Assembly (NCBI GenBank): GCA_903822825.1
Contig: CAIJQQ010000012.1
Span: 1-64,000, forward strand
DNA length: 64,000 nt
Source: an uncultured Burkholderiales bacterium
GTDB taxonomy: Bacteria; Pseudomonadota; Gammaproteobacteria; Burkholderiales; Burkholderiaceae_C
Direction of reading: 5' to 3'
In this document: piece after piece, positions 45,637 to 54,543 of the stretch
Numbering within the stretch: the stretch's first letter is position 1
Layout: every line of letters begins with the position of its first letter
The notes under the pieces: model-generated
Databases searched by the model: none
Told to the model about the DNA's origin: nothing
Seen by the model: only the letters and a program-made list of their open reading frames with translations
Position numbers and translations under genes: made by a program

Positions 45637-47613
45637 ATGACTGACACTTTGATCACAGTGCAGGACGACTTGTCGCCTGCCGAAAACATTTCCACACCCG
45701 CTAATTTGGCACCCATGAACGAATTGACCACAGAAAGCGACGCCGCCATCGAGGCGTTTGCCGCTGAACACGTGGCGGCCCAAGAAGCGGTTGCCGATGT
45801 GCCCAACGGATTCGTAGAACTGGGTCTGGCACCCGAACTGGTGCAAGCCGTGGCCGACCTAGGCTACACCCAGCCCACAGCCGTGCAATTGCGTGCCATC
45901 CCTCTCGCATTGCCCACGGCTGGCGGCTCCAAAGACGGCAAGTCCAATGGCTACACCGACCTGATGGTCTCAAGCCAGACAGGCAGCGGTAAAACCGCCG
46001 CTTTCTTGCTGCCCGTGCTGCACACATTGATCCAGCAAATGGCGGAACAAGAAGCCGCTGAACGCGCTGAATTCGACCAAGCTTGTGCCGATGCAGTCGC
46101 CAAAGGCGAGCCCGCTCCCAAGCGCGCCAAGCGCAAGGACCCCACCAACCCACGCAACTTCAAGGCCCCCGCCCCCGGCGCCCTGATCGTGTGCCCCACG
46201 CGTGAATTGGCCCAACAGGTGGCGCAAGACGCCATTGAGTTGGTCAAGCACACACGCGGTTTGCGCGTGGCCAACGTGGTCGGCGGCATTCCTTACCAAT
46301 TGCAAATCGCCAAGCTGCAAAACGCCAACTTGGTTGTGGCCACACCTGGCCGTTTGCTCGACCTGCAACGCTCCATGCAAATCAAGCTGGACCAAGTGCA
46401 ATTTTTGGTGGTGGACGAAGCCGACCGGATGCTTGACTTGGGCTTCTCGGACGATTTGGCCGACATCAACGACATGACCAGCCAGCGTCGCCAGACCATG
46501 ATGTTCAGCGCCACCTTTGCGCCGCGCATTCAGCAACTGGCCATGCGCGTGATGCACGACGGCGGATCTTCGGTCCAGAAAATCCAGATCGACAATCCCC
46601 AAGAAAAGCACAACAACATCAAGCAAGTCTTGTTCTGGGCAGACAACGCCCAACACAAGCGCCAATTGCTCGACCATTGGTTGCGTGACACCACCATTGA
46701 CCAAGCGATCGTGTTCTCCAGCACCCAAATCGAGTGCGATGGTCTGGCTGCCGACCTGCAGCAAGAAGGTTTCTCGGCCGTGGCCCTTCATGGCGCTCTG
46801 AGCCAGGGCTTGCGCAACCGCCGCCTGATGGCACTGCGCAACGGTCAAGTCCAAATTCTGGTCGCCACCGATGTCGCCGCGCGCGGCATCGACGTGCCCA
46901 CCATCACCCACGTGTTCAACTTCGGTTTGCCAATGAAGGCCGAGGATTACACCCACCGCATTGGCCGCACAGGCCGTGCAGGGCGCGATGGCTTGGCTGT
47001 GACCTTTGCTGAGGTCCGTGACCGCCGAAAAATCGGTGACATCGAGTCCTACACACGCCAGCCCTTCAAGGCCGAAGTGATTCCGGGCATGGAGCCCAAG
47101 CAGCGCTTCGACGCTCCACGCAAACCCTTCGGCAAAGGCCCATCACGTGGTGGGTTCAGTGACCGCGGCGGTGACCGAGGTGGCTACGCTGACCGCAGTG
47201 GGTTCAACGACCGCGGTGGCTTTGGCGGCCGTGCCCGTCCGCAAGGCGAGCGTTTCGACAACCGGGGTCCTCGTGAAAATTCCCGTGAAGAGCAACCGCG
47301 CTTCGAGCAGCGCTTTGATCCTCGCAAGGACAGCGGTGTCCGCTTTGATGGCCGTCAGGAAACTCGCTTTGAACCCCAGCGCGCACCTCAGAGCGCGCCT
47401 TGGGAACGCAGTGAAAGTCGCGGTGCTCCACGCCAAGATGCCCGTGGTGGTGGCGAGCGTGACAGCCGCCATGCCCCGCGCGGCGTAGCAGGTGACAAGT
47501 TTGCACCCCGTGGCCCCAAGCAGTTTGGTGCCAACACCTTCAAGCCCCACACTGCTGCAGGCCCGGCCAAGCGCAGCACCGGAACCAAGGTGTTGAAAAT
47601 CACACGCGGCTGA
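45637..47613 (+). CDS. DEAD-box RNA helicase, RhlE-like
   Basis: The 658-residue protein has an acidic N-terminal extension, the Q motif (FVELGLAPELVQAVADLGYTQPTAVQ), Walker A SSQTGSGKTAAF, an insertion rich in Lys/Ala, PTRELAQQ, the DEAD box VVDEADRML, SAT as MFSATFAP, and HRIGRTGRAGRDG. The C-terminal 170 residues are Arg/Gly-rich (DRGGDRGG repeats) and should bind RNA. Such helicases unwind structured RNA in ribosome assembly or with RNase E. The ATG is used although the frame opens earlier; 255 gene-free bases upstream may form a leader. Confidence 0.93.
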   Translation: MTDTLITVQDDLSPAENISTPANLAPMNELTTESDAAIEAFAAEHVAAQEAVADVPNGFVELGLAPELVQAVADLGYTQPTAVQLRAIPLALPTAGGSKDGKSNGYTDLMVSSQTGSGKTAAFLLPVLHTLIQQMAEQEAAERAEFDQACADAVAKGEPAPKRAKRKDPTNPRNFKAPAPGALIVCPTRELAQQVAQDAIELVKHTRGLRVANVVGGIPYQLQIAKLQNANLVVATPGRLLDLQRSMQIKLDQVQFLVVDEADRMLDLGFSDDLADINDMTSQRRQTMMFSATFAPRIQQLAMRVMHDGGSSVQKIQIDNPQEKHNNIKQVLFWADNAQHKRQLLDHWLRDTTIDQAIVFSSTQIECDGLAADLQQEGFSAVALHGALSQGLRNRRLMALRNGQVQILVATDVAARGIDVPTITHVFNFGLPMKAEDYTHRIGRTGRAGRDGLAVTFAEVRDRRKIGDIESYTRQPFKAEVIPGMEPKQRFDAPRKPFGKGPSRGGFSDRGGDRGGYADRSGFNDRGGFGGRARPQGERFDNRGPRENSREEQPRFEQRFDPRKDSGVRFDGRQETRFEPQRAPQSAPWERSESRGAPRQDARGGGERDSRHAPRGVAGDKFAPRGPKQFGANTFKPHTAAGPAKRSTGTKVLKITRG

Positions 47614-47648
47614 CGCTCAAGCCTCTGCCTGACGGTTTGTCAGGCTCC

Positions 47649-47685
47649 AAACCGCTCACGGCAATTGCCCTGAGCGGTTTTTTTT
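47649..47685 (+). terminator. terminator of the helicase gene
   Basis: Ten-base stem AAACCGCTCA with TGAGCGGTTT and a 12-base loop, followed by five more T residues on the plus strand, about 35 bases after the helicase stop codon. Confidence 0.88.
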
Positions 47686-47744
47686 CGAGGGTACAGAGCG
47701 CCAATCCAAACATCAGGGCCTTACACGTAAGCGGGAGACGTTAA

Positions 47745-47777
47745 AAAACCGCCGGGGCTTGCGCCGCAGGCGGTTTT
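47745..47777 (-). terminator. terminator of the rpsP-rplS operon
   Basis: Stem AAAACCGCC with GGCGGTTTT and a 15-base loop, with extra A residues on the left giving a T6 run on the minus strand. It lies 18 bases after the rplS stop codon and faces the helicase terminator. Confidence 0.85.
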
Positions 47778-47794
47778 CTTGTTGCCAGTGAGGC

Positions 47795-48178
47795 TTATGC
47801 AGCAGTGGCTGCGACCACTTTGCGCTGCGGCAGCTTTTCCTTGATGCGCGCCGACTTGCCACTGCGCTCGCGCAGGTAATACAACTTGGCACGGCGAACG
47901 TCACCACGACGCTTGACTTCGATGCTGGCGATCAGGGGGCTGTAAGTCTGGAACGTACGCTCCACGCCTTCGCCATTGGAGATCTTGCGCACGGTGAAGC
48001 CGCTGTTGAGGCCACGGTTGCGCTTGGCAATCACCACACCTTCGTAAGCCTGAACACGCTTGCGGCTGCCTTCAACCACATTCACGCTCACGATCACGGT
48101 GTCGCCGGGGGCGAACTCAGGGATGATTTTGCCAAGGCGAGCAATTTCTTCTTGCTCAAGGGTCTGAATCAGGTTCAT
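47795..48178 (-). CDS. rplS: 50S ribosomal protein L19
   Basis: L19 sits at the interface between the 30S and 50S subunits. The 127-residue protein has the expected [20 protein letters not shown] segment and the [22 protein letters not shown] end, typical of bacterial L19. The ATG with GGAG six bases upstream is chosen over a start five codons earlier. It ends the operon rpsP-rimM-trmD-rplS; about 150 bases separate it from trmD. Confidence 0.97.
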   Translation of the reverse strand: MNLIQTLEQEEIARLGKIIPEFAPGDTVIVSVNVVEGSRKRVQAYEGVVIAKRNRGLNSGFTVRKISNGEGVERTFQTYSPLIASIEVKRRGDVRRAKLYYLRERSGKSARIKEKLPQRKVVAATAA

Positions 48179-48327
48179 TTGAAACTCCGACATTTCACTC
48201 GTTCATGCCTGCTGCACTAGGGGCGCTCCGGTCGTCATGGAATGCATGACAGCATCTGCAAAGAAAATCTGCAAGGTCCGGATCGCGGCAGGTAGAGGAC
48301 CGGAAAACATTGGATTATAGCTTTTTT

Positions 48328-49101
48328 TCAGCTTTCGGAGAGGCCTTTTTCAGGCAGCCGGCTCAAAAAGGCCTCATCTGACTGGCTCAACCCCCCTGCT
48401 GAGCGCGCCTGAACCAGCAACTCAGGACGATGCTTGGCGGTCAGCGCGAGGCTTTGCTCTCGGCGCCAGCGCTCGATCTTGGCGTGATGCCCAGACAACA
48501 AGGACTCTGGCACGGCTTGCCCCTGCCAGACCTCCGGGCGGGTGTAGTGCGGACTGTCCAGCAGGCCATCGAGCGCCGGGTTGAAGCTGTCAAACTGATG
48601 GCTGCCCTCGTCATTGAGCACACCGGGCTGCAAGCGCGCCACGGCATCGAGCAAGGCCATGGCGGCGATTTCACCGCCGGAGAGTACAAAGTCTCCCAGA
48701 CTGATCTGGGCCGCGACATGGGTGTCAATGAAACGCTGATCGATCCCTTCGTAGCGACCACACAGCAGCACGGCTCCCTGACTTTCGGACCAGCCTTGTA
48801 CGGCCGTATGGGTCAGTTGCTGTCCAATCGGAGAAAAAAGCACCAAGGGGGCACACAGCGCCTCTCCCCGATCTGCACGAATGGCCTGCAGGCACCTCTC
48901 GAGAGGTTCGGCCAGCATCACCATGCCGGGGCCGCCGCCGAATGGACGGTCATCGACTCTGCGGTAATTGCCCTCGGCGTACTCACGCGGGTTCCACAGG
49001 CGCACATCCACGATGCGGCTTTCATAGGCACGTCGGGTGATGCCGCTCGTCAGCAACGGCTCAAACAGCTCGGGGAAAAGCGTGATGATGTCAAAGCGCA
49101 T
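48328..49101 (-). CDS. trmD: tRNA (guanine-N1)-methyltransferase TrmD
   Basis: TrmD methylates G37 next to the anticodon, preventing frameshift errors. The 257-residue SPOUT-class enzyme starts with MRFDIITLFPELF, has DDRPFGGGPGMVM near 50, LLCGRYEGIDQRF near 112 and the knot motif DFVLSGGEIAAM near 136. It follows rimM after 26 bases. The gap between trmD and rplS contains a run of T but no gene. Confidence 0.98.
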   Translation of the reverse strand: MRFDIITLFPELFEPLLTSGITRRAYESRIVDVRLWNPREYAEGNYRRVDDRPFGGGPGMVMLAEPLERCLQAIRADRGEALCAPLVLFSPIGQQLTHTAVQGWSESQGAVLLCGRYEGIDQRFIDTHVAAQISLGDFVLSGGEIAAMALLDAVARLQPGVLNDEGSHQFDSFNPALDGLLDSPHYTRPEVWQGQAVPESLLSGHHAKIERWRREQSLALTAKHRPELLVQARSAGGLSQSDEAFLSRLPEKGLSES

Positions 49102-49127
49102 GGATGGCCCTCCACGGCCATGGACCG

Positions 49128-49742
49128 TCAGTAATCGGGCTGCCAGTCGACGGTGATGCGCTTGGCTGGCAAATCCACGCCGTCCACAAAAGCCGACACA
49201 AAGGGGATCATCCGCTCGACCGATTTACCGCCTTCGGACGCGGGCACAGATTCGAGCACCAGCACCGTCTGCGGCCCGGTCGACATCAGGTCGCGCACCT
49301 GGCCCAAGTCAACGCCTTCGCGGTTGATGACTTGCAAACCGATCAGGTCGACCCAGTAATACTCGCCATCTGCTGCAGTCGGAAAGCTCGAACGGGGAAC
49401 AAAAATGCGCGCACCGCGCAGAGCTTCAGCGGCATTTCGATCATCGATGTCGTGACCACTGGCCACGATCGCGCCGGAATGGTCCTTGGACTCCTTGATG
49501 CGCAGCATCACAGGTTCGGTCCAAGCCTGATCGGTTTTGGGTGCGGCAGCCTCGGCCACCCTGCTGGGTTTCATGGGCCGATCGGGCGGCAACAAAAACC
49601 AGCGCTTGGAAGAAAAAAGCGCCTCGGGCGAGGCGCTGTGGGGCAAGACTTTGAACCAGCCTTTGATGCCCCAGGCATCGGCAATCCGTCCAACTTCGAT
49701 GGCGTCGGCTGGCAAAGCAGCCGTTTCCAAAGCAGGACGCAT
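49128..49742 (-). CDS. rimM: ribosome maturation factor RimM
   Basis: RimM binds ribosomal protein S19 and helps mature the 30S head. The 204-residue product contains the VGRIADAWGIKGWFKV beta-barrel start and a C-terminal PRC-barrel domain (GEYYWVDLIGLQVINREG, ending ITVDWQPDY). I chose the ATG; a TTG five codons upstream, directly after the rpsP stop, is also possible. Loops in the N-terminal domain are longer than in E. coli RimM. Confidence 0.95.
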   Translation of the reverse strand: MRPALETAALPADAIEVGRIADAWGIKGWFKVLPHSASPEALFSSKRWFLLPPDRPMKPSRVAEAAAPKTDQAWTEPVMLRIKESKDHSGAIVASGHDIDDRNAAEALRGARIFVPRSSFPTAADGEYYWVDLIGLQVINREGVDLGQVRDLMSTGPQTVLVLESVPASEGGKSVERMIPFVSAFVDGVDLPAKRITVDWQPDY

Positions 49743-49757
49743 GGCCAAAATTGCCAA

Positions 49758-50009
49758 TCAGGCTGCGGCTTTACCAGCTTGACGGATCAGACGTTCCACA
49801 GTGGGAGAAGCCTGAGCGCCAACGCTCTTCCAGTGGGTCAAACGGTCTTGTGCAATGCGCAGACCTTCTTCGCCACCACGGGCTGTGGGGTTGTAAAAAC
49901 CGATGCGCTCCAGGAAGCGGCCATCACGGCGCACGCGCTTGTCGGCGACAACGATGTTGAAGAAAGGACGTGCTTTAGAGCCGCCGCGGTTCAGACGAAT
50001 AACAACCAT
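49758..50009 (-). CDS. rpsP: 30S ribosomal protein S16
   Basis: S16 is an assembly protein of the 30S body. The 83-residue sequence starts with [23 protein letters not shown] and continues with [14 protein letters not shown], the usual S16 signature. It heads the rpsP-rimM-trmD-rplS operon, the order seen in nearly all Proteobacteria. A TATAAT element lies about 115 bases upstream. Confidence 0.98.
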   Translation of the reverse strand: MVVIRLNRGGSKARPFFNIVVADKRVRRDGRFLERIGFYNPTARGGEEGLRIAQDRLTHWKSVGAQASPTVERLIRQAGKAAA

Positions 50010-50124
50010 GATTTATCCTTGGGTGGTTGGGCCTCTCCGGAACAAATGCCGGGATGCCCGTTTTCTTTCAGCGTTTGAGACACGCAACTGGCCACCCGGC
50101 CAGTGACACACTGAAAAGCCCACC

Positions 50125-50130
50125 ATTATA
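50125..50130 (-). promoter_or_regulatory. candidate -10 element for the rpsP operon
   Basis: A perfect TATAAT on the minus strand, 115 bases before rpsP, in the gap between rpsP and the divergent acetyltransferase gene. The -35 position shows no good TTGACA match, so the assignment is tentative. Confidence 0.5.
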
Positions 50131-50145
50131 GCGGGAGCTGGAACC

Positions 50146-50667
50146 ATGAGTTTGATCCGTCCGAGCGAAGACAAAGATATCGTGGCCATCACCGCCATTT
50201 ACCGGCACCATGTGCTGACCGGCACAGGCACTTTTGAGATCGATCCGCCCAGCGAATTGGACATGGTTGGTCGGCGCAACGATGTGCTGGCCAAGGGCCT
50301 GCCCTACCTTGTTGCCGAAGTTAACCAGCAGGTGGTGGGGTTTGCCTACTGCAACTGGTTCAGGCCACGAGCCGCCTTCAGGTTCTCCGCCGAAGACTCC
50401 ATTTACATGTCCCCTGGCACCCATAGGCAAGGGCTCGGTCGAGCGTTGCTGACGGAATTGTGCGGGCAGGCCGAACGAGCAGGTATTCGAAAAATGATCG
50501 CGGTGATCGGCGACTCGGCCAATGCCGGCTCCATCGGCGTGCATCGAAGCATCGGGTTCACCCACACCGGGGTGGTGGCCGCCTGCGGCTGGAAATTTGA
50601 ACGCTGGCTCGACATGGTTTTCATGGAAAAGGTGCTTGGCGCAGGGGATACCCGTCCTCCGCAATAA
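50146..50667 (+). CDS. GNAT family N-acetyltransferase, phosphinothricin acetyltransferase-like
   Basis: The 173-residue enzyme has the layout of the Pat/Bar group: IRPSEDKDIVAITAIYRHHVLTG at the start, an acetyl-CoA-binding motif A (HRQGLGRALLTELC near 91-104), and IAVIGDSANAGSIGVHRSIGF near 117-137. Family members acetylate small amines such as methionine sulfone, sulfoximine or phosphinothricin; natural substrates are uncertain. Divergent from rpsP with 136 bases between starts; 8 bases before the next gene. Confidence 0.9.
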   Translation: MSLIRPSEDKDIVAITAIYRHHVLTGTGTFEIDPPSELDMVGRRNDVLAKGLPYLVAEVNQQVVGFAYCNWFRPRAAFRFSAEDSIYMSPGTHRQGLGRALLTELCGQAERAGIRKMIAVIGDSANAGSIGVHRSIGFTHTGVVAACGWKFERWLDMVFMEKVLGAGDTRPPQ

Positions 50668-50675
50668 TCAAGCCC

Positions 50676-51122
50676 ATGAAAAACAAAACTCTGGCGACTT
50701 GGCTGACCTTTTTTGGGGGTCCCTTGGGTCTTCATCGCTTTTATTTGAATGGCCTGGGCGACATGTTGGGCTGGTTGCTGCCCATCCCCACCGCCATGGG
50801 GCTTTACGGCATGGAGCGGGCCCAACAAATCGGCCTGGACGATCAAACAAGCTGGTGGCTGATTCCTTTGTTGGGCTTCAACATCGCCGCTTGCGGCCTC
50901 AATGCCATTGTTTTCGGACTCATGACCCCTGAAAAATGGAATGCACGGTACAACCCCAGTGCCGCACCGCAAGCGCCCGCAGGCCAAACCAACTGGCTCA
51001 CCATTGGAGGTGTTGTGGTGTCACTGTTGATTGGCACCACCGTGCTGATGTCCAGTTTGGCATTCAGTTTTCAGAGGTACTTTGAGTACCAGATCGAAGA
51101 AGCACAAAAAATCAGCCAATGA
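50676..51122 (+). CDS. TM2 domain membrane protein
   Basis: The 148-residue protein begins with a TM2 domain: two membrane segments with the mark FFGGPLGLHRFYLNG (about 12-26) before a second segment near 70-90. A third hydrophobic segment lies near 108-128, after a Pro/Ala-rich linker. TM2 proteins occur widely in bacteria and their role is unknown. It directly follows the acetyltransferase and probably shares its transcript. Confidence 0.85.
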   Translation: MKNKTLATWLTFFGGPLGLHRFYLNGLGDMLGWLLPIPTAMGLYGMERAQQIGLDDQTSWWLIPLLGFNIAACGLNAIVFGLMTPEKWNARYNPSAAPQAPAGQTNWLTIGGVVVSLLIGTTVLMSSLAFSFQRYFEYQIEEAQKISQ

Positions 51123-51165
51123 CGTTCCATGAACCCATGTGCAGTGCAGACTCGTAAAGAGAAGG

Positions 51166-51642
51166 TCAAGCAAGTGCCAGGGGTTGAACAGGCTGATTGG
51201 CCATTGAGGCCAATATTTCGGCAGAAACGCGTTCGGGAGCCAAGTCGGCCAAGGGATAAAGCACGAAGGCCCGCGCCCACATGCGGGGATGGGGGACCGT
51301 CAGCCGCGGGCTGTCAATGCACGACTCGCCATAGAGCAAGACGTCCAGATCGAGAGTGCGAGGGGCGTTCACATAAGGGCGCTCGCGCCCAGCCTCCAAC
51401 TCCAACTGCTGCAAGGCTTGCAAAAGGTGCGGGGCCGTCAAGCGGGTGGCCAGGCAAACCACCGCATTGATGAAGTCCGGCCCTGAGGCTTCATGAGGCG
51501 CAGTGCGGTAAAACCGCGAGCAACCGGTCAATTCAGTGTCAGGCAAACGCGCCACATCTTGGACTGCCGCCAGCACCGTTTCCAAGGCATCGCCCAAGTT
51601 GGCGCCCAGCGACACAAAGGCGGTAACGGGCTCGCGTGGCAT
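51166..51642 (-). CDS. folK: 6-hydroxymethyl-7,8-dihydropterin pyrophosphokinase FolK
   Basis: FolK transfers pyrophosphate from ATP to 6-hydroxymethyl-dihydropterin in folate synthesis. The 158-residue protein has FVSLGANLGD near the start, the loop with FYRTAP, FINAVV, and the signature RTLDLDVLLYG near 96-106 followed by PHPRMWARAFVLYPLADL. Its start lies 5 bases after the pcnB stop codon, the usual pcnB-folK pairing. Confidence 0.96.
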   Translation of the reverse strand: MPREPVTAFVSLGANLGDALETVLAAVQDVARLPDTELTGCSRFYRTAPHEASGPDFINAVVCLATRLTAPHLLQALQQLELEAGRERPYVNAPRTLDLDVLLYGESCIDSPRLTVPHPRMWARAFVLYPLADLAPERVSAEILASMANQPVQPLALA

Positions 51643-51647
51643 ATGGC

Positions 51648-53195
51648 TTATTCGGCAGCGCCTTCGTTGGCGTCACCTGCACCGGGCTTGCGGCGACGGC
51701 GGCGTCGTTTTTTGGGTGCGGCCGCATCGCCATCTGTTTCAGAAGCGCTGTCGATAGCACTCACAGGCACGGGCTGTGCTGCAAGTGGCTCGCTTGCAGC
51801 CGGCTTGGGGGCACGGCGAACGCGCGGCTTGACTTGCTGCTCCGCGCGCACTTGCTGCACGAGATCTTCGCGCGTGGCGTCGTCCGCCATGCTGAACTCT
51901 TGCCACCAGTCGGCCACTGCCAGGTCAATTTCCTGGACATCTGCACGCAAACGCAAGAAGTCAAAACCTGCACGAAAGCGGGGTTGCTCCACCATGCCAA
52001 ACGGCGTGCTGCCTACGCGTTTTTCAAAACGCGGCTGCATCATCCAGATTTCGCGCATATCGGCCGCCAGTTTGCCGCGACCCGACACATCGCCAATGCG
52101 GGCATCGAACACTTCGTCAATCGCGTTTTGCAGCGCCGGGAATGAATGCTCTTTGCGCGCCAGTCGCTGGGCCCAGCCATCTCGCACATCGGCCCAGAGC
52201 ACGCACGCGAGCAAAAAGCTGGGCGCGACAGGCTTGCCCTCACCGACACGGCGGTCGGTGTCGGCCAGTGCCGCTTGCACGAAACTGCTGCCAGCGCGCT
52301 CCACCACCACATCGAGCAAAGGGTAAATGCCTTGGGCCAGCCCCAGGTGTTGGAGCTGTGCAATCGATGCCAGCGCGTGGCCGGTTTGCAAAAGCTTGAG
52401 CATTTCATCAAACAAGCGGCTTTGCGGCACATCGGCCAACAGCGTTTTGGCTTGGACCAGTGGTTTGGCTGTTTTGGATTCCAGCTTGAAACCCAACTGG
52501 CTGAGCTTGGCCGCAAAACGCACTGCGCGGATGATGCGCACCGGGTCTTCGCGGTAGCGGGCGGCAGGGTCACCGATCATGCGCAGGGTGTGCTTTTTGG
52601 CGTCCTGAATACCGCCGTGGTAGTCCACCACGATCTGCGTTTGCGGGTCGTAGTACATTGCGTTGACGGTGAAGTCACGCCGCGTGGCATCTTCGTCCTG
52701 CGGCCCCCAGACGTTGTCGCGCAGCACACGGCCGCTCGAATCCACAGCGTGCTGCATGCCTTCGAGTTGGCGCTTGCTGGTGCGTTCATTGCCCTTGACC
52801 TGTTCGGCCGCGGCGTTGTCAAGGTGTGCTCGAAAGGTGGAGACTTCGATCACCTCGTGCTCACGACCACGGCCGTACACGACGTGGACGATGCGAAAGC
52901 GCCGCCCGATGATGAATGCCCTGCGAAACAAGCCCTTGACCTGTTCGGGTGTGGCGTCCGTAGCCACATCGAAGTCCTTGGGACGCAAGCCCAGCAAAAG
53001 GTCACGCACGGCACCACCAACGATGTAGGCCTCAAAGCCCGCTTGCTGGAGGGTGCGCACCACGTTGACCGCACGCTCATCCACCAGGTTCGGGTCGATG
53101 CCGTGCGCGCTGGCAGGCACTTCGGTGCGGCGACCGAAATCGGGCTTGCCGCTTGCCGGCTTGCCCAGCAGTTTGGTGATGAATTTTTTGATCAT
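51648..53195 (-). CDS. pcnB: poly(A) polymerase I (PcnB)
   Basis: PcnB adds 3' poly(A) tails that promote RNA decay. The 515-residue nucleotidyltransferase has YIVGGAVRDLLLG near 57-69, the catalytic DFDVATDATPEQV and RRFRIVHVVYG, then RRDFTVNAMYYD, which marks bacterial CCA/poly(A) polymerases. The PcnB type is supported by length, by a highly basic C-terminal end (KKRRRRRRKPG near 497-507) and by linkage to folK. The ATG overlaps the HAD gene stop codon (ATGA). Confidence 0.95.
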   Translation of the reverse strand: MIKKFITKLLGKPASGKPDFGRRTEVPASAHGIDPNLVDERAVNVVRTLQQAGFEAYIVGGAVRDLLLGLRPKDFDVATDATPEQVKGLFRRAFIIGRRFRIVHVVYGRGREHEVIEVSTFRAHLDNAAAEQVKGNERTSKRQLEGMQHAVDSSGRVLRDNVWGPQDEDATRRDFTVNAMYYDPQTQIVVDYHGGIQDAKKHTLRMIGDPAARYREDPVRIIRAVRFAAKLSQLGFKLESKTAKPLVQAKTLLADVPQSRLFDEMLKLLQTGHALASIAQLQHLGLAQGIYPLLDVVVERAGSSFVQAALADTDRRVGEGKPVAPSFLLACVLWADVRDGWAQRLARKEHSFPALQNAIDEVFDARIGDVSGRGKLAADMREIWMMQPRFEKRVGSTPFGMVEQPRFRAGFDFLRLRADVQEIDLAVADWWQEFSMADDATREDLVQQVRAEQQVKPRVRRAPKPAASEPLAAQPVPVSAIDSASETDGDAAAPKKRRRRRRKPGAGDANEGAAE

Positions 53196-53860
53196 TCTTG
53201 AAAGAGGTCCAGGATGCGCCAGCCACGTTCAGTGGCCAATTGTCGCAGTCGTTTGTCAGGGTTGGTGGCCACCGGATACTGGGCTTTTTCCAGCAGCGGC
53301 AGGTCGTTCATCGAGTCGGAGTAAAAGCTCATATGGACATCGGCCCAAGAAAGCCCCTTGGCTGCCAGCCAGTGCTCGACCCGGATGACTTTGCCCTCGC
53401 GAAAGGACGGTGTGCCTTTGATCTCACCTGTGATCCAGCCGCTGGCGTCACGTTCGAGCTCTACAGCAATCAGTTCGTTCACCCCAAAAGCCTGCGCAAT
53501 TGGGCGGGTCACAAACTCGTTGGTGGCCGTCACGATCATCACCGTGTCGCCCGCGTGTTGGTGTGATCGTACCAGTGCCAGCGCCTCGGGCGTGATGCGA
53601 GGACGGATCACTTCCTCCATGTATCGGGCATGGGCGTGCGCAGCCGCTGTGGCGCCACGCTCGCGCGCAGCACAAGTGGCAAAGCGCACATAGTCGTGGA
53701 TATCGAGCGTGCCCGCCTGGTAATGGGCATAAAACTCGTCGTTGCGCTGCCGAAAATTAGCCAAATCGTTCCAGCCCAGTTCGGTGGTGAACTCGCCCCA
53801 GGTGTGGTCCGAATCGATCGGCAGCAGGGTGTGGTCCAAGTCAAAAAGCGCAAGTTTCAT
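53192..53860 (-). CDS. HAD-IB phosphatase (SerB-like)
   Basis: The 222-residue HAD enzyme shows DLDHTLLPIDSD at residues 7-18 (nucleophile Asp7), motif II MIVTATNEFVTRP, and motif IV FYSDSMNDLPLLEKA near 180. The subfamily IB members act on phosphoserine or related small phosphoesters, but genes in this position (between hda and pcnB) are usually listed only as HAD-IB hydrolases. It overlaps both neighbours by 4 bases, so it is tightly coupled to hda and pcnB. Confidence 0.9.
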   Translation of the reverse strand: MKLALFDLDHTLLPIDSDHTWGEFTTELGWNDLANFRQRNDEFYAHYQAGTLDIHDYVRFATCAARERGATAAAHAHARYMEEVIRPRITPEALALVRSHQHAGDTVMIVTATNEFVTRPIAQAFGVNELIAVELERDASGWITGEIKGTPSFREGKVIRVEHWLAAKGLSWADVHMSFYSDSMNDLPLLEKAQYPVATNPDKRLRQLATERGWRILDLFQE

Positions 53861-54543
53861 TCGTTTTCCAGCATGGCACGCACCAAGGGAATGGTCAAAG
53901 CGCGCTGCGTCTGCAAGGCATAGTGGTCCAGGTGTTCGAGCAAGTGCATCAAACTGCCCAAATCGCGCGAAAAGCGGTTGAGCATGTAGGTCATAACCTC
54001 ATCACTCAGAAACAGGCCTCGGGCATCGGCCTCCTGGCGCAGCACAGCACGGCGCTCGGCCTCACCCAGCACCTGCAAGCCATAGACATGGCCCCAACCC
54101 AGGCGGGTGCGCAGATCGTCTCGCAACTTGAGGTCAGCAGGTGGCAAGGCGCCAGCCGCCAACACCCAGCGGGGCGCGCCCGTGACGGGTGTGAGCGCGT
54201 TCACAAACCAGTTGAAGGCCGAGTGCTGCTGCTCGGCGTTGTAAAGATGCACATCGTCCATCAGCACCGCCACCCACTCGTCCTGAAACTGCGGCGGATT
54301 CATGGTGTGCGCGTCCAGCCAACCCACAGCCTGACCTTGCTCGGCCAGTGCATGGTGCACTGCCTGCACAAGGTGGGTTTTGCCTGAACCGGCCTCGCCC
54401 CAAAGATAAGTGGGGACCGGTGCGCGGGTGTGCCCCGATGTCCATAACTTGAGGTGACTGATGGCAGCTTCGTTGGGGCCAGCAAAAAAACTGCCCAGCG
54501 AGGGCGCTGTCGCCAACCCGATGTCGAGTGCCAATTGCTTCAT
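53857..54543 (-). CDS. hda: DnaA regulatory inactivator Hda
   Basis: Hda binds the sliding clamp and makes DnaA hydrolyse its ATP after initiation of replication. The 228-residue AAA+ protein resembles DnaA domain III: a clamp-binding QLALDI near residues 3-8, the Walker A loop GEAGSGKT at 49-56 and a Walker B-like VAVLMDDVHLYNAEQQ near 90-105. The length and lack of a DNA-binding domain IV distinguish it from DnaA. The start overlaps the stop of the AI-2E family gene (ATGA). Confidence 0.95.
   Translation of the reverse strand: MKQLALDIGLATAPSLGSFFAGPNEAAISHLKLWTSGHTRAPVPTYLWGEAGSGKTHLVQAVHHALAEQGQAVGWLDAHTMNPPQFQDEWVAVLMDDVHLYNAEQQHSAFNWFVNALTPVTGAPRWVLAAGALPPADLKLRDDLRTRLGWGHVYGLQVLGEAERRAVLRQEADARGLFLSDEVMTYMLNRFSRDLGSLMHLLEHLDHYALQTQRALTIPLVRAMLENE

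Noticed and set aside
47147-47488. Plus- and minus-strand frames over the RGG tail of the helicase
   Set aside because: Alternative frames of a low-complexity coding repeat; no independent support.
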